64,000 nt of DNA from Nannobrachium achirus (lineage: Eukaryota; Chordata; Actinopteri; Myctophiformes; Myctophidae). Below the pieces are notes generated by a model. It was not told the DNA's origin and searched no databases. It worked only from the letters and a program-made list of their open reading frames with translations. Below, one piece after another: positions 11,440 through 21,154 of this stretch. The stretch spans positions 54,893,950-54,957,949 of the forward strand of contig OY997641.1 of the NCBI GenBank assembly GCA_963921795.1, read 5' to 3'. How positions within the stretch are numbered: the first letter of the stretch is position 1; each line of letters begins with the position of its first letter. The position numbers and the translations under genes are program-made.

Positions 11440-13106
11440 TCTTGATTGAAATAATGTTTAAACAAAGACCAGTGTTTCCTGACCGACACCCAAGACATTG
11501 CCATCCGTCCGTCCGTCCGTCCGTCCGTCCATCCATCCATCCATCCATGTTTACTGACCAGTCTAACTTTATGTTCTTCTTCTAAGATGAACAGCTTGTC
11601 AGTGTCCATGTAATACTGTGCTGTGTCCAGGACGGCCTTCAGGGGAATCAGACCCACAACCTGTGATCCCACCACTGGCAGGTTCAGCTCCTGCACAAAC
11701 ATAAGCAACATTATACCTTCATAAATAGAAGAGCAGTAGAACATAACTCTGTACAATTATACTGTATGTCAATATAACATGAATGAACACATGATACACA
11801 CATAAATAATACAAACAGGGGTCATCAACATTTCCGTTAATGGACAAACCCGTCCATGGTAAGACTTGGTTTTTCGAATTTTGGCAAATTCTAGATTTTC
11901 TTTTTTGACATACCATTATAATTTTCTTATTTTCACCATTAGATCCAATGACAGAATGTCAGTCTCCAGGTTTTCTTCAGAATATGACACTTATTTACTA
12001 TGACACTATGGCATATTAGGAGTCCACCAGTACTAGTGGTTCTCAAATGTTTTATTTGCAAGGACCCCCGTAACACTGAGAGTGTACAAATGGAACCAAA
12101 TGGACCCGTAAAGGTCCATTTGGTTCCATCTGTACACTTTCTGTGTTACAAACCTGTTGGTCATTCAGGGCCATCTCCTTATGTATTTCTGGTAATATTA
12201 TTGTCTTCTCATTTTGTATGTTCATGGCAAAAAAATAATTTTGACAAATATGTCCACCACAGGGGGCAATGACATGTACCACATATGACACATTAGAAAA
12301 GTGCACTCCTCTGAGAGTGTGAGGATGTGGATAGGCCAACTATTCCTGACAGTAAATGCACAATTCTTAATGTTTTGTAAGTTAGATTTGCCTCAATTAC
12401 AATGTAACAGCTCTGAGAACACTATTTCTATTCCCTTATTGTACATAAGTTATTTTGTTTTGATTGCATTGTTCCTCTTTTAATTGGTAATGTTAACGTA
12501 CTGTATGTTTTCTCATACCAATAATTGAAATGTAATTGAATTGTGTGAGGAAGCTGGGGGTAATAGCATTTCCAGAACATTTATGGTGCCCCCTTTGGAC
12601 AGTAGTGAAAGTGCTTTTAGAACTGACCAGAGTAAATGTGTAAACACAATATGTTCATATTCTAACTACAGTAGTTGACCTTTTTTAACTGAACTAGTAG
12701 TTGACCTTTTTTAACTGAACTAAATTGTCACTTAAACCCCTTAGGTCAAAATGTGATACGTTTTATTGACATAAATTGGTCCAAAAGGTGTCATACGGTA
12801 TGTAGATGTTATTTTTCTTATCGTTAATTTATCATCAAGCACAGAAGCCTCTTCCCTCTAAGCCAAGGTCACTGCCTGACCCCATGACCTCTGACCTCTG
12901 CGTGCCGGCAGACCTCCTGGTAGACAGTGTGCAGTGGGGTGACCTCATAGTCCAGGATGTTGGTGGACACCTGGGCCAGGTTAGACTCCTCCAAGTACCA
13001 ACCCATTCCCTGGACCTTCTGCAGCAGGCCTGGCTGGAGACACACACAAACACAAACACACACAGACGCGCGCGCACGCACGCACGCACGCACGTGCACA
13101 CACGCT

Positions 13107-13182
<76 letters not shown>

Positions 13183-13583
13183 CGTTACTTTAAGACAGAA
13201 ACCTTTTTATGACAGCGAAGACATGTTAACTACTGTGTAAATATGTGCGAACCCAGGCAGACAGACAGACAGGCAGACTGGCTCATCTACACGCACAACA
13301 CGCACGCATGCACGCAAGCACGCACGCACGCACACAAACACCCACGTACGCACGCACACATGCACGCACACAAACACGCACGCACACACACAAATGCACG
13401 TACGCACGCAAGCACACACAGAAACGTCGCTTTGAGGCAGAAAGCCTTGTGTCTCCATATTTTGACTGATTGATTTATGACAGCGACGACATGTTAACTA
13501 CTGTGTAGATATGTGCGGACACAGGCAGACAGACAGACTGGCAGACAGGCAGATCCACAGTACACGCACAACGCGTGCGTGCG

Positions 13584-13652
<69 letters not shown>

Positions 13653-14494
13653 ACACACACAGAGAGGCTACAGTATGTAGTCTTGATGCTACATTAATCA
13701 TCACAGTTATTGAAGATCTGCAAAGGGAACGCGTTCATGTTATGAATAGTGACATCGTCGCATTCCTATCATTTAATGACCGGCAGAAGGATGCTAATGT
13801 CTTCGGTAGGGGACTCCGCAAGCTCCTACCGGAAACTCATGAACGGTCATCAATTTATTGGCTTAGGAATGCCGCAAAAACTAAAACATCTCCATGAATT
13901 CAAGGATTGGAGATCTACCGGTACATGCTCAAGTACATTTTGAATGCCAGACTTTTATTTGTAACAGAGTATTTCTACATCGTGGTATTGGTCCTTTTAG
14001 TACAAAAGTACAAAAAAGTGTGTACTTTCTTCCACCACTGGTTATGAGTGAGTATAGGCTACCTGGTCCTTCCCTCTGCCCTGCTCTCTGATGTCCAGGG
14101 CGATGCGGTGCGCCTGCTCCTTGGTACTGATCACGTTCACGTTGTACGCAACCAGGAACTTACGGCCTCCCGTCACCGTGGCGCCCCACGACGGGACAAA
14201 GGAGGCGGGGCCATAGTCGGGAGCCCACTCCTCGCGTTTCAACTGGGAACCAATAGAAAACACCCAAATGTTAACTCATTAGTCATCAACTGAAAATACA
14301 AAACAATACAATACAATGGGCTACAATACAATACAATACAATAATACAACACCACACCACACCACACACCACACCACATCACACAATACCATATCATATC
14401 ATATCATATCAAGTGCTGAGCTTTCTATTTATTGTCATAGTATGTATTTGTGTGTACAGTATGTGTTTCTTTTTATCTGTGTGTTCGTGTGCGC

Positions 14495-14588
<94 letters not shown>

Positions 14589-17500
14589 ATACCTTGTCAG
14601 GTAGTGCTTCATATTCTCCTGCTCTGACAGATGGGAGGTTTCTTCTATTCTGTGTTCTAGCTGCTTCTCCATACAGATACACTGTAATCAACAGTATTGA
14701 TGCTATCGTTAATGTACATATGCATTACATACACTATAATCAATAGTATTGATGCTATCGTTAATGTACATATGCATTACATACACTATAATCAATAGTA
14801 TTGATGCTATCGTTAATGTACAATACATACTGTATAAAATATACACTATAATCAATAGTACAATTGACTATTGATGCTATTGCTACTGTACATACAATAC
14901 AGATACCCTGTAATCAATAATATGTGTATCATCATTAGACATACATTTCAGATATAATACCGATCACCCTGTAAGGAAGGAGGAGGAGGAAATGCTTTTT
15001 GATCTCCATCCCGAGTGCATCGTCTTAGTTTCGGCAACAGTTTACAATGCCTGTCTGATACATTGAGATGATTGCAGCAACAGTACTGTGGATATGATCT
15101 GTATCTGCCATTGACTACTGTAGATGGAACTTTGGAAGTCATGCGTTGTTTGTTAGCTCTTTTCACCATGCAGCTATGTCAGACGCTCAGACCATAAAAA
15201 AAAAAAAAAAAAAGTAGAATGATGACAGATGTATTAACACATTTTTGCCTGCCACCGATCAATGTTTTTCTCCCCAATTTAGTTTTTATAGCAATTAATT
15301 CCACCACACACACATTTCTATGTTGTCACTGCTGCTATCCCACTGACTCAACTGCCAGTGAGGAGCCCCCACCGGGAGGACGTGCGGCCCCCCAGCCCTT
15401 AGGAATACATGTAGAGACAACCTCCCTGCCCGGCTTCCTTCCCGCCACGTTGCACCCCGGCAGAGCAGCAGTGATCAATGCTCTTGTTAAAATAAGTAGG
15501 GACTTTAAGCAACGATGGCTATGGCAGTCCACTACAGCAACCGAAAATGGATCAGTGCTCAATAAATAAACCTGCTTGCAGTCGCAGCCGTTCCTACTAC
15601 GTCAGAAGCTAACTTTCCACGTAACGTCCACAACATCTGCTGCATAGACACGTCACCAAGGGAACCAAAGAGTTCAGTAAAAGGGGTGGGAACCCGTCGC
15701 CGACGGATGTTTGCTTAACGATTTTGACTGCCACGGCTATCGCGTCATAGCAGCTGTACTTCCGCCTAACGGAGCCGTCCAGAAAACCGCACTTGCTTAA
15801 ACTCCCTAATGTGTCACCCAACCTTGTTACCCAACTTTGAATGCCCATGTAATATATTTACATGATGGCTGGACTGTAAACTCCCCATAGTAACCCATTA
15901 ATGTTTTCTCATATAATCGCTGCTACAGTAGACCAGAGAGCTTAGGTTGCCATCCATGGATATGAATAGCACAGTGGTTCTCACAGTCCGGTGACCTCCT
16001 AGGGATCCTTGAGGAGGTCAGGGGGTCCCCAGCTAAATGATTGATATATAGGAACAACTTGGACCCTTATGGGTCTCTTTGGTTCCATTTGTACACTCAT
16101 AGTTATGGCCTAAATGTCAACTGGAGATCCTTGAAATTAAGAAAGTTCCACTGGAATACAACACTGGAGGTGAATCTGGCTGTGTTATAAAAGAAATGAC
16201 TGTTGCCTCCCAATTCAAACGCTTCTGTCATAAGTCATGTTTCCATAAACTTATTCGAATTAGGGATGCGAATTATCAGAAATGCACGTTAAGACAAAGC
16301 AAAACTTTGCCCGTTTCCATTACACTGATGAAATGCGATTCTTGGGAGATCCTGCCTGGGTCCGTCTGACCAACCTCCTGTAAATACTTCCCGCGGGCTT
16401 GCACACAGTGCAGATCGAGAGCTGGGATGGGGCTGATTTTTTCAGACGGAATCCGAGACGTGAGCACTGCTGTGACTCGCTGCAGCGTCGCGGATGCGAG
16501 CTGCTGTGAGCTTGTAGATCGGCCACTTTTGGCACGCAACACGGTGTGATGACAAAGGGTTAGCCAGGATTTACTTGGATGATGTGACGGACGCGGCTTG
16601 CACACAACAGAGCCGTAAAATAAACATCCAATGCAAGGTACAGTAGTCGGGAACACGGCGCTAACAAGTTAGTAGCTCCCTTCAGCCAAATCGATATCAT
16701 GCAAGTTCAATGCATTTTCATTCAAAACGTATTCGCTTCGTGTTTCCATTTACTAACGCGCATTTAGTTTATTCGATAAAGCCTCAAAATCCACCTCCTC
16801 CAAGCGGATAAAGGTTTTTGCGGATAATGAAAGTTAATTCGAATTTTGAAGTGTTTCCATGAAAAGATTTATTCGCAAAACCCTTAATGAGCATTAAGAG
16901 GCTTTATGGAAACGCAACTACTGATACAGTCTGGAGCAACGGAAGCTCTGAATGCTCTGATGCAGCATCTCTGCCAGTCTAACCAGTGTGTGGGCATGCA
17001 GTCTAACCTGGGACATGCAGCATCTCTGCCAGTCTCTGAGCAAAGATGTTGGCACAGGACACGCAGTCCTCCATGGTCACGTTCTGGACGGGGATGAAGG
17101 GACAGACGTCCATCGCTCCGGTGCGAGGGTGTTCACCTACAAATATACAGACATAATAATAATCGAGACCAATGCGGCCGATTTGCAGACTTTCATAATA
17201 ACTAATAGAATAATGTTCACTTGCGACAGAATACACACATATTAATAACGAATAGAATAATGTTGTCTCATCAATAATCAAATATTTGTGTATTAAAACA
17301 TGCCTACCAACTATCAGCTCACTTCCACAGCTGCTAACAGCCACTGATACATTTTGATGGGGAAATATAGTTTTGTATTATCCGAATGATTATTATCTTT
17401 AAGGCAGGGGTCTTCAACGTTTTCAGGGCAAAGACCCCTTAGCTGAGAGAGAGAGATGAAGCAGGGACCCCCAGATTCCATATAGTTTCATCGTTTGACA

Positions 17501-19723
17501 GCACAATCATCAGTGGATTTTGGATTCATGTCAATTTGTGTTTTCAGATATTTAACCACTTGAACCGTCAATACTTGACCTTTCACTCTGTACTTAAGTG
17601 TGCTCTTTTTTCCCCTCTACACCAAACCTCTTTGCCAAAAATAGCCGATCTATAAACTCACAATCTACCGGTATAAGCTCACAGCGCAAGGCGTTGTGAG
17701 CTTGTAGATCTGCTATATATTGTTGTCTAAAGTTCTCAGAATATGGACGTTAGGGTTCGAGTGGTTAATATAAAAAAGGAGAAAAAATATTTGAAGGACC
17801 CCCTGTAGTAACTCTGAGGATCCCCTAGGGTTCCCGGACCCCCTGTTGAAGACCCCTGCTTTAAGGCAATCTAGTTATTCTGTTAAATATTGATTCTGAA
17901 TTGATTCATGGTGTTTTTCCAGCTGATGGATAACGTAGGCCATTATGTGATGTTTAGGTATCTGTGACCCCATGACCTCTGACCTCTGACATCAGCTGTC
18001 CAAAAATTATATCCATTTTGATTGGTCACTTGAAAGGTGATGTTCAAGCAGGGCAAAGGACAGTTTCATGTAAACAGACACACAACAGTTCAGGGTTCAA
18101 CAACATCATTCGACATTCACACAACTTCCCAGTACGACCACTGTCTTGTATGGTTGGTCACTGGGAGCCGACCAGTACAACTACAGTCTTGTTATGTTGG
18201 TCAGCAGGAGCTGGTCAATTCTTCATTACTCGGATGCGTACATTAATTTAGTTTTTTTACACAATACACATACATCCCTTACCGAAAGTCTTACTTATCA
18301 CAGATGTTCAAAAGTCCTATACTTGTGGGTACAAATTATCTATGAACCCGTCGTCCTGGTGGCATAAGGTGGAACTGGTTGTACAGAAGCACCCAGGTAC
18401 TTAGAAAGGGGGAAACCCATATTACTCATACATTCTCATACATTAAAATCTAACAAGTTTGTTTTTATTACTCTAAAGTTCTGCCCAGTACAGCCACGGT
18501 CATATTGTTCTTCTACTTCTACTGAAGCAGTGTTGACTATTCTGCTCTCCCATCCTAAACAATCAATATACTTTAAAAATATTTGAAATTGATTGATAGA
18601 TACAATATATTTTAAACTTACTTTGTCCACTCAAAATATATAATCGTAATATTCTTTTTATTATCATATTTAGAAATGTATGTTTTGCATATTTTCTTTC
18701 AGTAATTTAATAGCTTGGTTAGAAGGATGAGTGCTTTGCTGACCTGAGTGTTTGGTCATATCAATGAGAGGGAATGCAGCGCTGGCTGCACGCAGGGCTC
18801 CCTCCACCACTGCCTCGGAGGAACCAACGAAGGTGTAGACCGTTCGGTTGGTGGACGAACCAGGGTCAACATCCAGCAGACTGCAGCCGTCCGTCCCTGA
18901 GATAGCCTCCGCGATGGCATCTATCACCTGGAACAGAAGAACATGGGGGAACATAGGAGAAACAGAGGGACATACAACAGAGAAAGACAGCGGAACATGC
19001 AGAGGATCGTAGAGGATCATAGAGGAACATAGGACCACAGAGAAACAGAAACAAAGGAGGATTAACACAGGAAAACATACAGCATATATAGTGTTTTGTA
19101 TTTGGTGTTATCTTTTATGCTATTTGATGGATTGAATACTTAGGACCTCAATGGAAACAAGTCCTCTGGACTTCTTTGGGTTACAATTTTAGACCAAAGT
19201 GTATGACTGTACCCGTGCTGTTTGCATTTCTGTCTAATAAAGTATTCAATTAATCAATCAAACAGTAGGATACTCTACCCCTAGGCGGCAGTGGCCCATG
19301 GGTAGAGTGACTGGTAGAGCGGCCGGATGGCAACCATGAGGTGCCCAGTTTGATCCTGGGCTCCCCCAGAGTTAGTGTCAAAGTGTCCTTGAGCTGAACC
19401 CCTAATTGCTCCCGATGAGCAGGTTGGTGCCTTGCATGGTTTCCTCCGCCATCGGTGTGTGTGAATGTGGGTGATTGTAATGCACAATCTATATAAAGTG
19501 ATTTGGTTAAAAAGCGCTGAATAAATGCACCGTTTAGCGTTTATGTCAGTAGAACATACAAGAACACAGATGTTCTATACATAAGTATTGTACACATACA
19601 CAGTTAATTACGTTATTATCAAATACAAATACAACAGCAAAAAGTTAATTTAACCATTCAATTCTTCACCTCTTTGTTTCGTCCTTCTGAGAAGTTAGGA
19701 ACACACTCCACCAGCTTAGCCAT
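5724..19723 (-). CDS. ftcd: formimidoyltransferase-cyclodeaminase, 14 coding exons (5724-5807, 7192-7287, 7409-7547, 8265-8308, 9533-9694, 10885-11014, 11325-11386, 11559-11690, 12896-13033, 14063-14242, 14593-14681, 17008-17136, 18744-18927, 19670-19723)
   Basis: Bifunctional enzyme of histidine catabolism: it moves the formimino group from formiminoglutamate to tetrahydrofolate, then deaminates it to methenyl-THF. All 14 exons have AG/GT boundaries and their phases join to exactly 1623 nt (540 aa plus stop); human FTCD is 541 aa. Formiminotransferase domain about residues 1-325, with [19 protein letters not shown] near 35-53 and the GEHPR motif whose His82 is the catalytic histidine in the mammalian enzyme. 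Cyclodeaminase domain from about 335, with APGGGS at 353-358 and a helical C-terminus. The start [14 protein letters not shown] matches the family N-terminus. A noncoding 5' exon may exist because an AG lies just upstream. The enzyme forms rings and associates with Golgi in mammals. No frameshift or missing key residue was seen. The introns are crowded with microsatellites and MITEs. Confidence 0.97.
5885..5966. repeat. GATCTACAAGCTCACA hairpin, ftcd intron 13
   Basis: Inverted repeat: arm 'atagcagatatacaagctcac' class, GC-rich loop, then 'gcgagcttgtagatctgct'. Member of the hairpin family described in the findings. Confidence 0.85.
6075..6139. repeat. hairpin of the same family
   Basis: Left arm gtagcagatctacaagctt, right arm gagcttgtatatctgctac. 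It sits after 'aaggacccccg', a hAT-MITE-like flank. Confidence 0.85.
6151..6170. repeat. poly(C) tract
   Basis: Twenty C residues in a row; likely hard to sequence. Confidence 0.95.
6460..7176. mobile_element. composite DNA-transposon MITE (cagtggtgtaaagtaac family) with nested element, ftcd intron 13
   Basis: Begins cagtggtgtaaagtaacta and ends ccaccactg, a fish MITE type whose body is rich in 'acttttactcaagtac' motifs. A second MITE is inserted within it (6898-7128). No clear target duplication was seen at the outer ends. Confidence 0.5.
6898..7128. mobile_element. MITE with TIR aaaggagtagttcaccc
   Basis: Inverted ends aaaggagtagttcaccc and gggtgaactactccttta, flanked by TTA-type bases compatible with a TTAA target. 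Related copies lie at 40,824-41,108 and 62,945-63,125. Confidence 0.7.
7192..7287 (-). CDS. ftcd: ftcd coding exon 13
   Basis: Residues 482-513 ([20 protein letters not shown] ...). Confidence 0.97.
7409..7547 (-). CDS. ftcd: ftcd coding exon 12
   Basis: Residues 435-481 ([22 protein letters not shown] ... in part; [10 protein letters not shown]). A (GA)n tract of about 70 bp lies 11 bp upstream of the acceptor. Confidence 0.97.
7559..7628. repeat. (GA)n microsatellite at ftcd exon 12 acceptor
   Basis: Pure GA repeat of about 70 bp, (CT)n on the ftcd sense strand. It extends the polypyrimidine region of the exon 12 acceptor. Confidence 0.97.
8265..8308 (-). CDS. ftcd: ftcd coding exon 11 (44 bp)
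   Basis: Short exon encoding [14 protein letters not shown] plus two bases (residues 421-434). It is easily missed, but its phases bridge exons 10 and 12 exactly and it matches the human EAMRLPKNTPEEK segment. Confidence 0.93.
8801..8877. repeat. near-perfect hairpin, ftcd intron 10
   Basis: Arms of about 32 bp (cttgtagatcagctattctc... and its complement) around a 12-bp AT loop. The arm includes the GATC-TACAAG core of the family but extends it with a different stem. Confidence 0.9.
9325..9390. repeat. hairpin of the GATCTACAAGC family
   Basis: Arms attgtgaaaatagccgatct and agatctgctattttcacaat, 66 bp in all, almost no loop. It carries 'catgctc' in place of 'caagctc' in both arms, a matched change. 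Confidence 0.9.
9533..9694 (-). CDS. ftcd: ftcd coding exon 10
   Basis: Residues 367-420 ([16 protein letters not shown] ...). A CA/CG repeat tract of about 110 bp begins about 20 bp before the acceptor. Confidence 0.97.
9714..9827. repeat. CA/CG-rich microsatellite at ftcd exon 10 acceptor
   Basis: About 110 bp of GC and AC dinucleotides, beginning about 20 bp from the exon 10 acceptor. Confidence 0.97.
9828..10077. mobile_element. hairpin-containing repeat also present inside the hAT element at 44,110
   Basis: About 200 bp, including 'aaagccctgcttcatcat', the hairpin 9938-10018 and 'aacggttttggacataca', recurs at about 44,230-44,430. It has no recognisable coding capacity. Confidence 0.75.
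9938..10018. repeat. hairpin of the GATCTACAAGC family (long stem)
   Basis: Stem of about 39 bp per arm: tagtgaaaacagccgttcta ... and its complement, with gcctcgcggtgcgaggc at the tip. One arm base differs. Confidence 0.93.
10118..10625. mobile_element. PIF/Harbinger-like MITE (TAA target) interrupted by a second MITE
   Basis: About 38-bp inverted ends starting aggcctgtccatactgtctc, flanked by TAA direct repeats at 10,118-10,120 and 10,623-10,625. It is split by the insertion at about 10,201-10,512 and has itself inserted into a third palindrome (arms about 10,078-10,117 and 10,626-10,669). Confidence 0.75.
10201..10513. mobile_element. GC-rich Harbinger-like MITE, copy 1
   Basis: Very similar to 46,280-46,579 throughout (shared 'ggggctgccgctaggatcag', 'ttgaaaatgaattgc'). 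Ends gggtgccct/ cccct next to CTA/TTA. No ORF of its own. Confidence 0.8.
10885..11014 (-). CDS. ftcd: ftcd coding exon 9
   Basis: Residues 323-366: the interdomain linker and start of the cyclodeaminase domain, with [14 protein letters not shown]. Confidence 0.96.
11101..11170. mobile_element. fragment of the caggggtcttcaac hAT MITE
   Basis: Shares 'caggccaaggaccccttag' and 'gagcagggacccccacaac' with the complete elements at 17,405 and 31,638. Confidence 0.65.
11325..11386 (-). CDS. ftcd: ftcd coding exon 8
   Basis: Residues 303-322 plus two bases ([20 protein letters not shown]). The polypyrimidine tract of its acceptor is a pure (CT)n run of about 47 bp. Confidence 0.96.
11390..11436. 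repeat. (GA)n microsatellite forming the exon 8 polypyrimidine tract
   Basis: About 47 bp; (CT)n on the ftcd sense strand, ending directly at the exon 8 acceptor CAG. Confidence 0.97.
11502..11549. repeat. (CCGT)n(CCAT)n tetranucleotide array
   Basis: Six or so CCGT units then five CCAT units, just inside intron 7 of ftcd. Confidence 0.95.
11559..11690 (-). CDS. ftcd: ftcd coding exon 7
   Basis: Residues 259-302 ([22 protein letters not shown] ... in part; [11 protein letters not shown]). A (CCGT)n/(CCAT)n array begins 9 bp past the donor. Confidence 0.97.
12032..12160. mobile_element. hAT-like MITE fragment with a second hairpin type
   Basis: Begins 'gtggttctcaaatgtttt ... aaggaccccc'. 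The hairpin 12,071-12,146 has arms of type gagtgtacaaatggaacca facing tggttccatctgtacact. Similar hairpins occur at 34,300, 41,766 and 46,740. Confidence 0.7.
12885..12897 (-). promoter_or_regulatory. DR1 nuclear-receptor half-site pair over ftcd exon 6 donor
   Basis: AGGTCA G AGGTCA on the sense (minus) strand, a perfect DR1 (HNF4/RXR-type). It overlaps the donor GT at 12,894-12,895. The same motif recurs in intron 2 at 17,973-17,985. Function is inferred only. Confidence 0.35.
12896..13033 (-). CDS. ftcd: ftcd coding exon 6
   Basis: Residues 213-258 ([16 protein letters not shown] ...). The donor GTCAGAGG overlaps a perfect DR1 nuclear-receptor-type element. Confidence 0.95.
13042..13178. 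repeat. (CA)n microsatellite, ftcd intron 5
   Basis: Long AC tract with CG/CACG interruptions at its start. It starts 5-10 bp from the exon 6 acceptor. Confidence 0.97.
13180..13560. repeat. two copies of a (CA)n-linked repeat module
   Basis: A module with 'gcagaaa', then 'gacatgttaactactgtgt' and 'atatgtgcg', followed by CAGA repeats and a new CA tract, occurs at about 13,183-13,290 and 13,423-13,555. A third copy lies at about 10,733-10,850. Confidence 0.7.
13296..13422. repeat. interrupted CACG/CA repeat
   Basis: Degenerate (CACG)n/(CA)n stretch. Confidence 0.9.
13578..13661. repeat. (CA)n microsatellite
   Basis: AC repeat following the second module copy. Confidence 0.96.
14063..14242 (-). 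CDS. ftcd: ftcd coding exon 5
   Basis: Residues 153-212, including [17 protein letters not shown] and [15 protein letters not shown]. Phase 0 at both ends. Confidence 0.97.
14300..14410. repeat. AT/AC-rich pentanucleotide repeats
   Basis: Arrays of 'aatac', 'accac' and 'atatc' units in ftcd intron 4. Confidence 0.8.
14490..14587. repeat. (GT)n microsatellite at ftcd exon 4 donor
   Basis: About 95 bp of GT on the plus strand, (AC)n on the sense strand, starting 6 nt inside intron 4. Confidence 0.97.
14593..14681 (-). CDS. ftcd: ftcd coding exon 4
   Basis: Residues 123-152 (VYLYGEAA ... [11 protein letters not shown]). The donor is followed almost at once by a (GT)n tract; the acceptor is preceded by a 52-bp minisatellite carrying acceptor-like sequence. 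Confidence 0.97.
14683..14930. repeat. 52-bp minisatellite at the intron 3/exon 4 junction
   Basis: Unit 'tgctatcgttaatgtacata...' repeats with a period of 52 bp (14,701; 14,753; 14,805) and then decays. On the sense strand each unit contains TTGATTATAG-TGTATGTAAT, which resembles the true acceptor TTGATTACAG followed by exon 4 TGTATCTGTAT. Confidence 0.85.
15180..16230. other. ftcd intron 3 sequence, unassigned
   Basis: Contains an A run at about 15,197, a GC-richer stretch (15,360-15,830) without a supported ORF, and a hAT-like 'gtggttctcacagtccg' fragment near 15,973. I recognise no gene. Confidence 0.5.
16231..16913. mobile_element. candidate DNA element with gtttccata ends
   Basis: Opens with 'atgtttccataaacttattcg' type sequence and closes with 'ggctttatggaaac', its inverse. 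The words gtttccat and attcg recur inside. A single arm of the GATCTACAAGC hairpin lies at about 16,505. No transposase is present. Confidence 0.5.
17008..17136 (-). CDS. ftcd: ftcd coding exon 3
   Basis: Residues 80-122 plus one base. It begins by completing GEHPR (His82, catalytic in mammalian FTCD) and includes MDVCPFIPV. Confidence 0.97.
17405..17858. mobile_element. complete hAT-type MITE, ftcd intron 2
   Basis: 454 bp with inverted ends caggggtcttcaac / gttgaagacccctg, flanked by the 8-bp direct repeat ctttaagg (17,397-17,404 and 17,859-17,866), the hAT signature. It carries a GATCTACAAGC hairpin at 17,639-17,718. Confidence 0.92.
17639..17718. repeat. hairpin of the GATCTACAAGC family inside a hAT MITE
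   Basis: Arms 'aatagccgatctataaactc' and 'gagcttgtagatctgctat'. Confidence 0.8.
17973..17985 (-). promoter_or_regulatory. DR1-type element in ftcd intron 2
   Basis: AGGTCA G AGGTCA on the minus strand, within a 'ccccatgacctctgacctct' stretch identical to that at the exon 6 donor. Confidence 0.3.
18744..18927 (-). CDS. ftcd: ftcd coding exon 2
   Basis: Residues 19-79 plus one base. It holds the folate-enzyme core [11 protein letters not shown]. Acceptor TTCCAG, donor GTCAGC. Confidence 0.97.
19283..19530 (+). mobile_element. tRNA-derived SINE, ftcd intron 1
   Basis: Starts 'ggcggcagtggcccatgggt' with a pol III A-box-like segment and a B-box-like gtttgatcctg near 19,350. It ends with the LINE-type tail 'aaaagcgctgaataaatgca'. 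The same head appears inverted at 37,167-37,260. Confidence 0.75.
19670..19723 (-). CDS. ftcd: ftcd coding exon 1
   Basis: Encodes residues 1-18 ([14 protein letters not shown]...), ending in GAG before a GTGAAG donor, phase 0. Confidence 0.95.
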
Positions 19724-19849
19724 TATTCACCAGCTCCACTCCAGTTCTTTCTGCCAAAAAGACAAATCAGTTCACTGTAAGACGGATCACAGCTGCGTCC
19801 ACTGCCCTCACACACTTTGCTCCCCAGTCAATAACAAACCAGTGTGTTT

Positions 19850-19965
<116 letters not shown>

Positions 19966-21083
19966 CATTAACAGGCGGTATACAGGTCCTCATTCTGTCC
20001 TGATCATTCTTAAACACAGAGATGAGCGGGTGACTCTGCACTCTAATCTACCCATAGAATGAAGGTATGTGCAATGCCTTGTACTCTGTGTATAAATACT
20101 GCAAGGAAAAACTTTAGCAACATCCTTTTTCATATAAATACGGTTACAGAAAGATTCACACCTGGGAGCTGTCCAGCATAACCATAGCCCAGTCAAATAA
20201 TGGTGTCACTGGGAACTGACCACTGACCAGTATATGGAATATGTACTGGAGAATGTTAGATGTCTACATAAACTGTGTAGACTGTTATGTCATTAACCCA
20301 TTAAAACCTGAGGCCGATTCTACAAATGCCTTCCAAATCAGTAGTTCTCAAACCTTTTCCTGCCAAGGACCCCTAAAATATGTATTCAGCCGCGGAGCTC
20401 CCATCTGAAAAATGTTTTGTGCCAGGGACACCCAGAAGAGAAGATTTATGTAAAAACGCTTTCCAGATATAAAGTACAAGCTCACAGCGCGTTGCGTTGA
20501 AAAATGTATGTTTATATACTAAAATCTAAAATAACCCAGATGCTTTCCCAGTTAGTTAATATGAACTGTATTAATACTGGAGACTGTTATGATGTTAATA
20601 TGAACTTGAATATGTAGTAAAGAATGATGTCTACCGTATATGAAATGTAATATATCCCGGAGACTGACTATTCTATTATGTGAAGCCTTTGAAGTCAGGG
20701 CCACAGACCACAGAGTGTTTATACAGAGGAGGTGTATTTCTCTGGACCAATGAATTTGGAGGAACAGTTATCTATTCACAGACATTCAGACTTGGTTAGT
20801 CACGTAAACATCCCTGTACATGGAGTCTTACACATAGGATGGAAGTGAAGTGACATATGGATGTAGGAAGAGATCAACTTAATGCTTGAAGACGTTGATG
20901 TTTTGCAGTGGTTCTCAACCTGTGGGTCGAGACCCCAATGACAGTGAAGTGACAATTTAGGACTTTAAAGACTTTTTTAACCAAAAAGCCCATTACTGCA
21001 CCAAAGGTAATCAACAAACTGTCCTATAGAAACTGGTCAAACATTGCCCACATTGTCGAAAGTTATAAGAAAGAGGCAAACAT

Positions 21084-21154
21084 AAAATAGCCAAACTACA
21101 AGCTCACAACGCCTCGCAACGCAAGGTGTTGTGAGCTTGTAGATCTTCTATTTT
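21084..21154. repeat. hairpin of the GATCTACAAGC family
   Basis: Arms 'aaaatagccaaactacaagc' and 'gcttgtagatcttctatttt' with acaacgc/gcgttgt extension. Confidence 0.85.
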
